Notes: generated by a model from the letters alone, not told the origin. A stretch of 64,000 nucleotides of DNA from Roseimicrobium gellanilyticum (GCF_003315205.1 NZ_QNRR01000021.1:1-64000), one strand, 5' to 3'. Counted from the stretch's first letter, positions 52,357-61,357 are shown. Numbers and translations: made by a program.

Positions 52357-53865
52357 ATGATTCGAACTCACATCCTTGGAAAAACCCAGCTCGTGGCGCT
52401 CGCTGCTGCTGCGATCCTTACGGGTGGCAGCTGGCTTTCGGCGCAAGACGCGCCGGCGCCTGCCCCGGCACCCGCCCCTGCTGCTGCTGAAGCCGCCGCT
52501 CCCGCGGAACCTGCTGACCCCACCTTGGAACAGCGTGTGGCTGACATCGAAGCATACATGAACAACGTCCAGCGTCCGACTGATCCTCCCGCTGGCGAAG
52601 AGCGCAAGGTGAAGTCCAACATTCCTGGACCTGGACCTGGCCACAATGCCTGGCAGATGACGAGCTCGGCCCTCGTGCTCTTCATGACCCTTCCGGGCCT
52701 GTTCCTGTTCTACGGCGGTCTGGTGCGCAGGAAGAACGTCCTCTCCGTGATCGCCCAGTGCATGGGCATCGCGGGTCTGGTCGCCATCCTCTGGTGGGCC
52801 GTTGGTTACAGTCTCTCCTTCGGTGGCACGGGCAAGTTCCTTGGTGATACCAGCATGGCCTTCCTCAAGGGTGTGGAACCCGGCAATACCGGTGCTGGCT
52901 ACTGGTGGATCTCGGACGTGATGTGGTGCATTTTCCAGCTCACCTTCGCGATCATCACTCCTGCTCTTATCATCGGCGCCATCGCTGAGCGCATGAAGTT
53001 CATCTCCGTGCTGATCTTCGTGGCCATCTGGATGTTCGCTGTGTACTTCCCCTTCGCCCACATGGTATGGAGCACCTCCGGCTTCATGTGCGGTCCGCTG
53101 AACAAGGAAGCCACCATCAAGGCCATCGACTTCGCTGGTGGTACCGTGGTGCACATGACCTCCGGTTGGAGCGCCCTGGTGCTCTGCCTCATCCTCGGAC
53201 CCCGCAAGGGCTACGGCAAGGAGCCAATGCCTCCGCACAGCATGGTGCTCTGCGCCATCGGCACCGGCATGCTCTGGGTTGGCTGGTACGGCTTCAACGC
53301 GGGTTCCGCGCTTGGTGCTGACGCCATCGCCTCCAACGCCTTCGGCACCACCACCTTCGCAGCGGCTACCGCTGGCTTCACCTGGGGTGTGCTTGAGTGG
53401 ATTCTCCGTGGCAAGCCCTCCGTGCTCGGCTTCTGCTCCGGCATCGTGGCTGGTCTTGTGGTCATCACTCCTGCCGCTGGCTTCGTGACCCTGACCTCCT
53501 CGGTCATCATGGGCGTGCTCGCCGGTGTGGTTCCCTTCATCGCGTGCATCTTCATCAAGAAGGCTCTTGGTTATGACGACTCGCTCGACACCTTCGGTGT
53601 GCACGGCGTGGGCGGCACCCTGGGCGCCATCCTCACCGGCGTCTTCGCTGATGAGAAGGCCAACAGCGTGGTGGGCGGCCTCAAGGACGGCCTCCTCATG
53701 GAACAGCTCAAGGCGGTGGGTCTGACCATCGTGTGGGCTGTGGTGGCCACCGCGGTCATCGCCTTCATCGTGAAAGCCATCGTCGGCCTCCGTGCGACGC
53801 CCGAAGTGGAAGAGTCCGGCCTGGACCTTCCGGAACACGGCGAAGCCGGTTACGAAATGCACTAA
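52357..53865 (+). CDS. amt: Ammonium transporter with a signal peptide
   Basis: A 502-residue Amt. A signal peptide (about 1-30) and a Pro/Ala-rich, coiled-coil-like 60-residue extension (DPTLEQRVADIEAYM) precede the classic channel. The first channel helix is preceded by PGPGHNAWQMTSSALVLFMTLPGL. Other family strings are IAERMKF, VVHMTSGWSAL, GWYGFNAGSAL and FGVHGVGGTLG (with the twin-His channel residues). The transporter forms trimers and moves ammonium; PII control is usual, but no glnK is nearby. It is expressed from a sigma-54 promoter and ends in a strong terminator. Confidence 0.96.
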   Translation: MIRTHILGKTQLVALAAAAILTGGSWLSAQDAPAPAPAPAPAAAEAAAPAEPADPTLEQRVADIEAYMNNVQRPTDPPAGEERKVKSNIPGPGPGHNAWQMTSSALVLFMTLPGLFLFYGGLVRRKNVLSVIAQCMGIAGLVAILWWAVGYSLSFGGTGKFLGDTSMAFLKGVEPGNTGAGYWWISDVMWCIFQLTFAIITPALIIGAIAERMKFISVLIFVAIWMFAVYFPFAHMVWSTSGFMCGPLNKEATIKAIDFAGGTVVHMTSGWSALVLCLILGPRKGYGKEPMPPHSMVLCAIGTGMLWVGWYGFNAGSALGADAIASNAFGTTTFAAATAGFTWGVLEWILRGKPSVLGFCSGIVAGLVVITPAAGFVTLTSSVIMGVLAGVVPFIACIFIKKALGYDDSLDTFGVHGVGGTLGAILTGVFADEKANSVVGGLKDGLLMEQLKAVGLTIVWAVVATAVIAFIVKAIVGLRATPEVEESGLDLPEHGEAGYEMH

Positions 53866-53903
53866 CACCAAGTTTGGGTTGTTACGGTCGGTTCCGTAAT
53901 GCG

Positions 53904-53939
53904 AACGCCGGTGGGGTTTCCCCGCCGGCGTTTTGTTTT
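53904..53939 (+). terminator. Rho-independent terminator of amt
   Basis: AACGCCGGTGGGG-TTT-CCCCGCCGGCGTT gives a 13-pair stem with one G-T pair, followed by a T-rich run. It lies 39 bp past the amt stop. Confidence 0.92.
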
Positions 53940-53959
53940 GGGTGGAGAAGAGGTGCGCA

Positions 53960-54055
53960 GTCCAAAGTAGTTTCGGCTTCCGTCGAGTTGGAACTGGAAA
54001 CCTCTTGTGACTTGCCACGCGCTTTTGATTCGACTGAAGTCGAAGCTACTTTGGT
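53960..54055. repeat. Family A inverted-repeat element (copy 3)
   Basis: 96 bp with left arm TCCAAAGTAGTTTCGGCTTC and right arm GACTGAAGTCGAAGCTACTTTGG, spaced by about 40 bp of unique DNA. It follows the amt terminator. Confidence 0.88.
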
Positions 54056-54145
54056 GACAGGTTATCCAGTTGTCAGGCCCAAAGCGTAATGCACCATGCA
54101 AGTGACGCTCCGTCTCATCCAGACGTGCTGAGGCACAGTAAAGTC

Positions 54146-54754
54146 ATGCAACAGGAGCCTGTGATATTTGCCACCCCAGGGTACTATAGTCGTGAATTGG
54201 CTGCTGAGGAAGTGCCGCAGTTACAGGCATTGTTTGACGCGAATCCGGAGTACTTCCTCGCGATGAACGGGCAGCCGCCACAAGGACACGAAGCGTGGGG
54301 AGAGTTTGGAGACTATCCCCCCGCGCACCTCCCGTATGCGAAGCGGTGGTTCGCAGGTCTCTTTGATGAACACGGGAAGATGGTGGGAGTAGTCTCGATG
54401 GTGTCGGATTTTTGCGTGGCTCACGTGTGGCACGTCGCACTGTTCATGATTGCCACCCGCTTTCAGGGGCAAGGTGTGGCCCGGGCGATCTATGAAGCGC
54501 TGGAAATTTGGATGCACGACTCAGGCGCGCGATGGATCCGGCTGGGCGTCGTACGAGGAAATGCCCGTGCGGAGCGTTTCTGGACGAGGCAGGGCTTTCA
54601 GGAAGTGCGTGCCCGCCATGTCGCTGAGCCGGATGGACGCACCACGAGCGTCCGCGTGATGGTGAAGCCGATGGAGCCATGGAAACCGGAGAGCGAGATC
54701 AAGGAATACCTGGCACGCGTGCCAAGGGACAGGCCGGAGTCAGAACTACCGTGA
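54146..54754 (+). CDS. GNAT family N-acetyltransferase
   Basis: A 202-residue acetyltransferase. Motif A reads ATRFQGQGVARAIYEALEIW, with the QGQGVA pyrophosphate-binding loop, followed by motif B (GNARAERFWTRQGF). The start at 54146 (MQQEPVIFATPGYYSREL) is preferred to 54089. An acceptor cannot be assigned. It is convergent with the gene at 54808. Confidence 0.88.
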   Translation: MQQEPVIFATPGYYSRELAAEEVPQLQALFDANPEYFLAMNGQPPQGHEAWGEFGDYPPAHLPYAKRWFAGLFDEHGKMVGVVSMVSDFCVAHVWHVALFMIATRFQGQGVARAIYEALEIWMHDSGARWIRLGVVRGNARAERFWTRQGFQEVRARHVAEPDGRTTSVRVMVKPMEPWKPESEIKEYLARVPRDRPESELP

Positions 54755-54807
54755 GGTCGCTGGCATCCGTCGCAACAGCCCACTGTCAGACCTGCACAGC
54801 CCACGCG

Positions 54808-56163
54808 CTACCTCGGCTTCATCAGCCTCACCGACTTGATTGTGATCGTGTCTCCAGCGCTGCCAACCGGTACCGGGTCGAAGCGCAGACGAATGATGCT
54901 ACCCTTGTAGCTTGGGACACTTGCAAGATCGATCTCATAGCGATGAAACTCACCATCACCCTGGATGGGAAACTGGATGAAATCCTTCGCTCCCGGTGCG
55001 TCTTCACCGTGGCGCTGCCAGTAGACCACGGCCGTCTTGTGAGAGGTCTTGATGGCGCATTCGATCGACAACCGTGGAGCCTCTTCCGCGCGCCAGAAAG
55101 AAAAGGCGCTGAGCAATTGGGGGTCCTCCTGGTCGAGTGTCACCTGAAGCGCACCGCGGACGGGCCAGCCTGCATCCCGTGCGTTCATGTAGATCCAGCC
55201 TTGCCGGTCATTCTCAAACGTCCATGCCGGGAGCGCTGATGACGATGCCTTGCTGGCCATCGCGCGAGCGCGTATCTCTGCCAACGTTCCCGCCAGCAGC
55301 TCGTAGCGGAACTCATAGACGATGTTGTGGTCGAGAATCTCCTGTCCCTGGCCTGCGAGATAACCGGTGCTCGTGGCGTGCGTGTCGTTCGGTCCCGGCT
55401 TCCCCGCAAAACCGCCTGTGAAAAAGGTGCGCCCCGGCGTGAGCAGACCGAGGCCTCTGTCGTTGTCATCGAGCAAGGCAGCCCAGCCCTCCGTCCCCTG
55501 CCAGAAGGACCACGGATGCTTGCCCGTCGACTTGGGGATGATGTTCGCCGGAGCATCACTAAAAGGCTGGTCACCCGTGTAGCTCACCACGCGGTGGAAG
55601 GGAGCATTGGCATACACCGCCGGCAGTTCCTGGAGCCGCGCGGGATATTGCATCTTGTCGACGCGGGCATTGTTCAAGCGGGCACGCACCGTGACCACTG
55701 CACCATCCAGGCGCAGCCATGACTCGAAAGTACAATCCCCCGGCACGTTGTTGAGCGGCCACTGCAGCGGCAGCGTCTTCACATAGATCGACTGTCCATC
55801 GTTGCGATGCTCCAGCACCTTCGAGCCATGCTTGAAATCATCTCCCGCCTGAATGGGATTCCAGCCGATGTGTTCCCAATGTTCTGAAGGCTGCTGGCCA
55901 TTCACCGAGAACGGCACCGGACCGGAAAAGAAGGAAAGCTGCACCTGCCGGCCGAGATCGAAGTTGTTGATCACATTCTCCTCCCCTGCCCTGGCCAGAA
56001 AGACAATGGCTCCGCCGCGATTCAAATCGATGCCGACCTTCACGTCGGCATTGCTGAGGTAGCTCATGCTCGCGCCATCGGGCACTCCTGCTGATAAGGC
56101 CATGAAGTGACAGCAGAAGAGAACCGGGAGGAGGAGAGTCGATTGAAGTAGCGTCCTATTCAC
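54808..56163 (-). CDS. Hypothetical secreted protein, polysaccharide-related
   Basis: A 451-residue protein with a signal peptide (LLLPVLFCCHFMALSAG). The middle is beta-rich (MSYLSNADVKVGIDLNRGGA). The C-terminal 150 residues (PAWTFENDRQGWIYMNARD; RLSIECAIKTSHKTAVVYW) look like a carbohydrate-binding jelly roll. I see no catalytic motif. Proteins of this layout are common in Verrucomicrobia and Planctomycetes near glycan-related genes; none is adjacent here. Confidence 0.65.
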   Translation of the reverse strand: MNRTLLQSTLLLPVLFCCHFMALSAGVPDGASMSYLSNADVKVGIDLNRGGAIVFLARAGEENVINNFDLGRQVQLSFFSGPVPFSVNGQQPSEHWEHIGWNPIQAGDDFKHGSKVLEHRNDGQSIYVKTLPLQWPLNNVPGDCTFESWLRLDGAVVTVRARLNNARVDKMQYPARLQELPAVYANAPFHRVVSYTGDQPFSDAPANIIPKSTGKHPWSFWQGTEGWAALLDDNDRGLGLLTPGRTFFTGGFAGKPGPNDTHATSTGYLAGQGQEILDHNIVYEFRYELLAGTLAEIRARAMASKASSSALPAWTFENDRQGWIYMNARDAGWPVRGALQVTLDQEDPQLLSAFSFWRAEEAPRLSIECAIKTSHKTAVVYWQRHGEDAPGAKDFIQFPIQGDGEFHRYEIDLASVPSYKGSIIRLRFDPVPVGSAGDTITIKSVRLMKPR

Positions 56164-56282
56164 GGGAAATGGTATGTGCCCTTCATGAAAGGCGTCTTGT
56201 GGATTCGTTCAACAGGTGAGTCACGGTAGCGCATAAACGTCATGGAGAAGGGCGATACGCACAAATGATCCGGATGCTGTGA

Positions 56283-56510
56283 CGCGAGCAGCCCTGCTGC
56301 CGCTTTGCTCAAGTGCAGCCTGCTGCACGCCGCGTTGCGACGAAGTCGCCAAGTTTCTCTGGGCACTTTGCGCTACGAGCGAGCGTCACACTGTTGCCGA
56401 CGCACGCAATGCCCAGGCATTTGGGAGCTTCGCTGCATCGAAACGCGCAGCAGGCTACGCCAGGGAAAGCGGCAGCAGGGCTGCGCGCAGTCCAAGGACG
56501 CTGCGCGTCA
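56283..56510. repeat. Family E inverted-repeat element
   Basis: A 228-bp element in the gene-free gap 56164-56731. The left end GAGCAGCCCTGCTGCCGCTTTG is the inverse of the right end AAAGCGGCAGCAGGGCTGCG. The interior holds a second CAGCCTGCTGCACGC stretch. A shorter copy of the right end lies at 35784. Confidence 0.85.
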
Positions 56511-56676
56511 TGGTCTCTGGATCATATGGGGAGGAACGTCAGAGTGAGCGGAAGGCCAAGCAGAAGATGGGTATGCGGAGGCCCTCGGGGCTATCCTACA
56601 TGTCCTGAAGTAGTAACAGCACACACGGAGGAGACAGCGGCGCGGGCAAAGAAAATGAAAAGAAAAGTGCTCCGGC

Positions 56677-56704
56677 AGTCACAGTCCCGGGGGGCTGTCT
56701 CGTC
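56677..56704 (+). promoter_or_regulatory. Candidate ECF41 promoter for the carboxymuconolactone-decarboxylase-like gene
   Basis: AGTCACA at 56677-56683 and CGTC at 56701-56704 are separated by 17 bp. As I recall, ECF41 promoters read TGTCACA with a CGTC box about 16 bp later. The start site would be near 56710, 22 nt from the ATG. One mismatch and one extra spacer base leave moderate confidence. Confidence 0.5.
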
Positions 56705-56731
56705 ATCACTGGTGACACCCAAGAAACGACC

Positions 56732-57319
56732 ATGAAAAACACCACTACCCATACCGCCACCCTGGATGCCGAACCGCAAACCCAGCAAACCGCGAATCCG
56801 CCGCGCAGCATTGAAGCAGCACGGGAGGGGTTGCGGGCGTTTGCCCAGCACTATGACTATGATGTGAGCTATCTGGAGGCGCTTATGGACGCGTCGCCGG
56901 AAGCGTTCTTCGCGTTTGAAGCGGCCATGGGAGCAAGCCGGTTTCAGAAGGCGGCGCCGACGGAGTTGCTCGCCATCGTGAAGATCGCCGCGCTACGCAC
57001 GGAGGACTGCGGTCCCTGCACAGAGTTGGCCATCAAGATGGGTCGCGAGGCGGGCATACCGGATGCGATCATGCGCGGTGCATTGCACGGCGGGAAGGGC
57101 CTGAGCCCGGAGCATCTGGACGTTTATCAGTTCGCCCACGCGGTGACCACGAATGAAGAGATGGACCCGGACCTGCTGCCGCGTCTGGAGTCCCGCTGGG
57201 GTCGCGAGGTGATGGCAGAGCTCGGAGTGGCACTCGTGGGCGCACGCATCTATCCTACGATCAAACGTGCTCTGGGATATGCAAAGAGCTGCTCGCTGAT
57301 TCCCGGACTGCTCGCATAG
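56732..57319 (+). CDS. Carboxymuconolactone decarboxylase (AhpD-like) family protein
   Basis: A 195-residue helical protein. The CxxC motif lies in LRTEDCGPCTELA (C93, C96), the usual site in AhpD-like proteins, though the usual histidine three residues after the second Cys is not seen. The 30-residue N-terminal tail is Thr/Gln-rich. Family members act in peroxide defence or aromatic acid metabolism. ECF41 sigma factors usually lie next to such genes and control them; the sigma gene is 180 bp downstream. Confidence 0.88.
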   Translation: MKNTTTHTATLDAEPQTQQTANPPRSIEAAREGLRAFAQHYDYDVSYLEALMDASPEAFFAFEAAMGASRFQKAAPTELLAIVKIAALRTEDCGPCTELAIKMGREAGIPDAIMRGALHGGKGLSPEHLDVYQFAHAVTTNEEMDPDLLPRLESRWGREVMAELGVALVGARIYPTIKRALGYAKSCSLIPGLLA

Positions 57320-57328
57320 GGCGCGGGA

Positions 57329-57491
57329 GGGTTGATGGTCTATGGTTGATAGTTGATAGCCTGAACCAGAGGCTGCTGACAGGCACCAAAATCGCAATGA
57401 GCGGATGGATTCCTCTTCAGACTATCAACGCACAACCACCAACCCTCAACTTTTCTCAAGCTATCAACTATCAACCATAAACCATCAACTC
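57329..57491. repeat. Family B inverted-repeat element (copy 2)
   Basis: 163 bp with left arm TATGGTTGATAGTTGATAGC and right arm GCTATCAACTATCAACCATA. It ends 7 bp before the sigma-factor start codon, so its right arm may form part of the leader. The interior differs from copy 1. Confidence 0.93.
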
Positions 57492-57497
57492 TTCCCC

Positions 57498-58400
57498 ATG
57501 ACCTTCTCCAACCCCCAGGCCGCCGCATTTGAAGAGCATCGCGGTCTGCTGACCGGCGTGGCTTATCGCATGCTGGGCTCCGTCAGTGATGCGGAGGATA
57601 TGGTGCAGGAGGCGTGGCTGCGCTGGACAGGCGCGGATACGTCCGAGGTGAAGTCCCCCAAGAGCTGGCTGCTCACGGTGGTGAGCCGGCTTTGTCTGGA
57701 CCGCATGAAATCCGCGCGCGTGCAGCGGGAGCAGTACTACGGCACCTGGTTGCCGGAGCCGTATGTGAATGCCTGCGCGGAAGAGGCCAGTGTGCATGCA
57801 GAACAGGTGGATGAGAGTGTGTCGATCGCACTCATGCTGGTACTGGAAAAGCTGTCCCCGGAGGAGCGCGCCGGCTTCCTGCTGCATGAAGTATTCGGTC
57901 ACACGTATGACGAGATTTCCGACATCCTCGGCAAGCCCGCGGCGAACTGTCGCAAGATGGTGTCGCGCGCGCGGGAGCGAGTGCGGTCAGAGAAGCCTCG
58001 CTTCACCGCGACGCATCAGGAGCATGAGGAGTTGCTGAAGAAATTCCTCGAAGCGTGTCGCGCCGGTGAACTGGAGCCACTGCTCAATCTGCTGGGTGAA
58101 AATGCGTCCCTGCACTCGGATGGTGGCGGCAAGGCGACCGCTGTGCCGAAGGTACTGCGTGACCGGAATGTGATCGCAAAGTTCTTCGTCAATGTCGTCC
58201 GGGCCGGAGAAGCAAGCGCGGATGGATTCGAAACACGCGTGACCACCTTCAATGGAGCACCAGGTCTGCTGCTCCTGGTGAAAGGGCATCCGGTCACGGC
58301 ATTGTCATTGGAGGTACAAGACGGGAAGATCCATGCGATCTTTGCACACCGGAATCCGGACAAGCTGCGGCTGTTTGAGCAGGGAAGCACTGAGGAATAG
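57498..58400 (+). CDS. ECF41-type RNA polymerase sigma factor
   Basis: A 300-residue sigma factor with region 2 (residues about 10-75, SDAEDMVQEAWLRW) and region 4 (about 110-165, EVFGHTYDEISDILGKPAANCRKMVSRARERV). A C-terminal SnoaL-like domain follows, which in ECF41 regulates the sigma. The diagnostic ECF41 strings are all visible: WLPEP (84-88), DGGGKA (208-213) and NPDKL (286-290). No anti-sigma gene is present, consistent with the family. ATG at 57498 was chosen; the longer frame adds 31 residues encoded by the family B arm. Confidence 0.93.
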   Translation: MTFSNPQAAAFEEHRGLLTGVAYRMLGSVSDAEDMVQEAWLRWTGADTSEVKSPKSWLLTVVSRLCLDRMKSARVQREQYYGTWLPEPYVNACAEEASVHAEQVDESVSIALMLVLEKLSPEERAGFLLHEVFGHTYDEISDILGKPAANCRKMVSRARERVRSEKPRFTATHQEHEELLKKFLEACRAGELEPLLNLLGENASLHSDGGGKATAVPKVLRDRNVIAKFFVNVVRAGEASADGFETRVTTFNGAPGLLLLVKGHPVTALSLEVQDGKIHAIFAHRNPDKLRLFEQGSTEE

Positions 58401-58465
58401 CCGCAAAAGAGAGTAAAGAACTTAAGGGGTGAGCATGGGACCGCGGTGCCACCCGCAAGACCGTC

Positions 58466-58681
58466 TCACGTCTTGTGCCGCAGAGTTTTCACGCCAAGGG
58501 CAACCATGGCGATCATCAGCAGAATACCCAAAAGAGCCGCACCAGGCGCGTCGTCAGTTTCGCCAACGTAGATGCCGGCCAGGGCAATGACTACGCCGAT
58601 AGCAAAGAAGGCGAATGCCTTGAGGTAGTTTGCTGTTGAGGGCTTCACGCCATCTCCCTTCGCTGGTTGTTTCACATTCAT
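58466..58681 (-). CDS. Small hypothetical membrane protein
   Basis: A 71-residue product with two hydrophobic segments (LKAFAFFAIGVVIALAGIYVG and AALLGILLMIAMVALGV). The start at 58681 (MNVKQPAKGDG) is preferred to an upstream extension of 27 residues. No family is recognised. It is convergent with the sigma gene and has a reasonable membrane pattern, so it is probably real. Confidence 0.6.
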   Translation of the reverse strand: MNVKQPAKGDGVKPSTANYLKAFAFFAIGVVIALAGIYVGETDDAPGAALLGILLMIAMVALGVKTLRHKT

Positions 58682-58795
58682 AGGTGAAACTATGGACCCG
58701 GCATGTGAAGCGTAGATGAACGTGGTGGGAAATGCAGGTGAATTGTCCGGTGCGCAGGGCAATCGACATCAAGGGGAATGGGGGCGGTCTCGTGC

Positions 58796-58845
58796 ATTGG
58801 ATTCAACACAGAGACGCAGAGGAACCTCGGAGCCTGAGGTCACGT
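58796..58845. repeat. Family F dispersed repeat
   Basis: TGGATTCAACACAGAGACGC then AGAGGAACCTCGGAGCCTGAGG. It closely matches the copies at 10860 and 61308. Confidence 0.85.
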
Positions 58846-58864
58846 CGCGAATCGCGTGGCCTAC

Positions 58865-58913
58865 TGACCACTGACCACTGACCACTGACCACTGACTACT
58901 GACTACTGACTAC
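58865..58913. repeat. Heptamer tandem array, seven units
   Basis: Four TGACCAC units followed by three TGACTAC units, then CCCCTCATATCC. The reverse complement of the last unit supplies the TAG stop codon of the nitrilase gene (58910-58912). Confidence 0.95.
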
Positions 58914-59686
58914 CCCCTCATATCCCGCAACGCCGGAAACTCCTCCCGCCAGGCCGTCACATCCGCGAGATCCAGCCGGGCACTGACCACGCCCACCCCT
59001 TCCCCCGCATCGGCAATGATGTGGCCGTGCGGACTCACGACGACGCTGCGGCCATTGTATTTGAAGTTCGGATCACTGCCAGTGCGGTTCACACCGATGA
59101 CGTAGGCGAGGTTCTCAATCGCACGGGCTTGCAGCAGGGTGAGCCAGTGGTGGTAGCGCTTCACGGGCCAGCTCGCGATGACGACCATGACATCTGCGCC
59201 TTTTCTCACCGCGGTGCGGAAGTGCTCCGGGAAACGCAGGTCATAACACACCAGCGGCGCGACGGTGAAGCCTGCCCAGGGGAAGGTGACGATTTCAGAG
59301 CCCGCCCTGTGGCACTGGGATTCGCCGCCAAGGCTGAAGGGTTGAATCTTTGCGTAGCGCGCGAGCAGGGCGCCATCTGGCCCGAAGGTGACGGATTCAT
59401 TCCACCCCATCTCAGCTTCGGACTGCCCTTCCACGGCAGACACCACACCTCCCATGACATGGCAGTCATGGTCGCGCGCCAGGCCGGAGAGAAAGGCCTC
59501 GTCCTCACGTGTCGGCGCCTGGGCGGTGGCGGAGAGGTTCAGGCTGAATCCCGTGGGAAACATTTCCGGCAGCACAACCAGTGAGCCCGGTTGGGGACGA
59601 TTCACCTCCAGCAGGGAGCGCACTTTGCCGTAATTTGCGGCCTTGTCCTCCCAAGCGAGGTCGAACTGGACGAGATGCACATGCAT
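58910..59686 (-). CDS. Carbon-nitrogen hydrolase (omega-amidase/YafV-like)
   Basis: A 258-residue nitrilase-fold amidase. The triad is E41 (VVLPEMF), K113 (YAKIQPF) and C147 (VCYDLRFPE), all intact. The string VIGVNRTGSDPNFKYNGRSVVVSP near the C-terminus matches the YafV/NIT2 omega-amidase group, which hydrolyses alpha-ketoglutaramate and similar compounds. Other nitrilase subfamilies cannot be excluded. Its TAG stop lies inside the last heptamer repeat. Confidence 0.9.
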   Translation of the reverse strand: MHVHLVQFDLAWEDKAANYGKVRSLLEVNRPQPGSLVVLPEMFPTGFSLNLSATAQAPTREDEAFLSGLARDHDCHVMGGVVSAVEGQSEAEMGWNESVTFGPDGALLARYAKIQPFSLGGESQCHRAGSEIVTFPWAGFTVAPLVCYDLRFPEHFRTAVRKGADVMVVIASWPVKRYHHWLTLLQARAIENLAYVIGVNRTGSDPNFKYNGRSVVVSPHGHIIADAGEGVGVVSARLDLADVTAWREEFPALRDMRG

Positions 59687-59848
59687 GGCGATGAACGAAT
59701 GACCAGCAGTGGCCCATCACGGGCGGGACTGCAATGGCTTTTCATGGCCTCGGCATCAGGACCTTGCCGCCAAATAGGTTGCGCCACGAATCAAAGTGCG
59801 CTTGGTTTGCGTAACCAGAACCAATGAGCAGGCGTACCCTGCCTGCGC

Positions 59849-60673
59849 ATGTCTCCCATGAATCATTCCTTTCTTCCCCGATGGATGTCCCGGCTCAGTG
59901 GCGTGATCTGCGCCCTGGCCCTCTCCGCAGCTTCCGCCCAAGGCGAGGCCCAGAAGTATGACGCCGCCTCCTTCCCCGGATTCGTGGTGGATGAAGTGGT
60001 GGTGCCCGTGCCGAGCGAGATCTTCTCCGTACTGGACAAGCTGGGCGAGCCGAATTGGAAACAGGAGCTGCGCGGTGTGAAAACACCCACCACGACGGAT
60101 CGCTATGAGCTCTCCCTCATCTTCGGCACCGTGGTCGCTGAAGGTTTCGTGGCTGTGCAGGCACAGGACAAGAAAGCCGTGGAAGACATTGGCCGCGAGG
60201 TGCTGAATCTCGCCCAGAGCCTGGGTCTCACGAAGGCCGTCCGCCCCCACGCCCAGAGCATCCTGGACGCCGTGGAGAAGAATGACTGGAAGGCTGTGCG
60301 CAAGGAATTCGACCAGACGCAGGCCACGGTCCGTTTTGAAATGGAGCGCACACGCGACATCGACCACGCCCAGTGCGTGAGCCTCGGAGGCTGGCTGCGT
60401 GGCACGGCCAGCGCCACCTCCGTGGTGGCCAAGGCCTACAACGCGGACCGTGCCGAACTGCTGAACCAACCCATGCTGGTGGAGCATTTCTCCAAGTCCA
60501 TCACCGGCATGTCCTCCGAAGCCAAGAGCAATGCTACCGTGGCCGCCATCTCGAAGGGGCTGACCACCATCCGCAAGGCCATGGACTCCCAGGATGGCAA
60601 CATCACCCAGGAGCAGGTGACCACCATTCGCAAGACCTCCGAAGAATTGCTGGCACAGATCCTCAAGAAGTAA
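59849..60673 (+). CDS. Hypothetical secreted helical protein
   Basis: A 274-residue protein with a signal peptide (LSGVICALALSAASAQGE; the cleavage site is near residue 31). The remainder is mostly helical, with an SLGGWLRGTASATSVVA stretch near residue 180. The start may be 59849 or 59858 (MNHSFLPRW). I do not recognise a family. The next gene follows after 69 bp and is also secreted, so they may form an operon. Confidence 0.65.
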   Translation: MSPMNHSFLPRWMSRLSGVICALALSAASAQGEAQKYDAASFPGFVVDEVVVPVPSEIFSVLDKLGEPNWKQELRGVKTPTTTDRYELSLIFGTVVAEGFVAVQAQDKKAVEDIGREVLNLAQSLGLTKAVRPHAQSILDAVEKNDWKAVRKEFDQTQATVRFEMERTRDIDHAQCVSLGGWLRGTASATSVVAKAYNADRAELLNQPMLVEHFSKSITGMSSEAKSNATVAAISKGLTTIRKAMDSQDGNITQEQVTTIRKTSEELLAQILKK

Positions 60674-60742
60674 GTCGCTCTCCGGACACATCCCAAAAAG
60701 TCAGAGTCGCGTCAGAAACACCCCGCCCCCAAGCAATCTTCA

Positions 60743-61189
60743 ATGAAGTTGTCCCTCCCCAGAAGGCTCTTCCTGGCCCTTGCCGCGTGTGCCGTGGCGA
60801 TGTGTCTCCCGCTGGTGCATGCCACGGTGGATGAAGCCCACGACTATGCCATGCAGGCTGCCACGCCCTTCGTGGAGCAAGGCTTCACCGTCCGTGAAGA
60901 CTACTGGAACGGCGAAGTGGAGAACGCGCAGAAGCTCGCGGTCCGCCACCAGCTCTTCAAAGGAAACGAATACGCCTTCTGGCTCGGTACCGCCGTGGAT
61001 GACGCGGAGCTGGAGCTCGCTGTCTATGATGTGAAAGGCCAGCCCGTGCACATGGAGCTGAAGTCCGCCAAGAACTACTGCTCCGTGCGGGTGAATCCCC
61101 CCAAGACCGGCACCTACACCGTGGTCTTCAGCGTGAAGAGCAAGAAGGAAAAGGGTGTGACCTGGGCGCTGGCGTACGGGTATCGTTGA
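60743..61189 (+). CDS. Hypothetical secreted protein
   Basis: A 148-residue protein with a signal peptide (LFLALAACAVAMCLPLVHA). The C-terminal half is beta-rich (ELAVYDVKGQPVHMELKS; TGTYTVVFSVKSK), resembling the pre-peptidase C-terminal fold in wording only. No catalytic residues are visible. It may share a transcript with the upstream secreted protein. Confidence 0.65.
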   Translation: MKLSLPRRLFLALAACAVAMCLPLVHATVDEAHDYAMQAATPFVEQGFTVREDYWNGEVENAQKLAVRHQLFKGNEYAFWLGTAVDDAELELAVYDVKGQPVHMELKSAKNYCSVRVNPPKTGTYTVVFSVKSKKEKGVTWALAYGYR

Positions 61190-61307
61190 TCGGTGCGCGG
61201 TTTCTGGTTCTTTGTTTTGAGTGATGGGTGAATGCAGCCGTGGGGAGCTCGTGCTGACTAGGCAGTCTTGTTGTGTCCGTTCAGCTGGGTGTGTTGGGCT
61301 GCGTGGG

Positions 61308-61357
61308 ATTCAACACAGAGGCACAGAGGCACAGAGGAGCTTCGGAGACTGAGGCCG
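61308..61357. repeat. Family F dispersed repeat
   Basis: GGGATTCAACACAGAGGCAC then AGAGGCACAGAGGAGC. It occupies part of the 283-bp gap 61190-61472, which has no gene. Confidence 0.85.

Noticed and set aside
52345-54018. 557-codon open frame antisense to amt
   Set aside because: The product is low-complexity (His/Glu/Gly-rich) and is a shadow of the conserved Amt frame.
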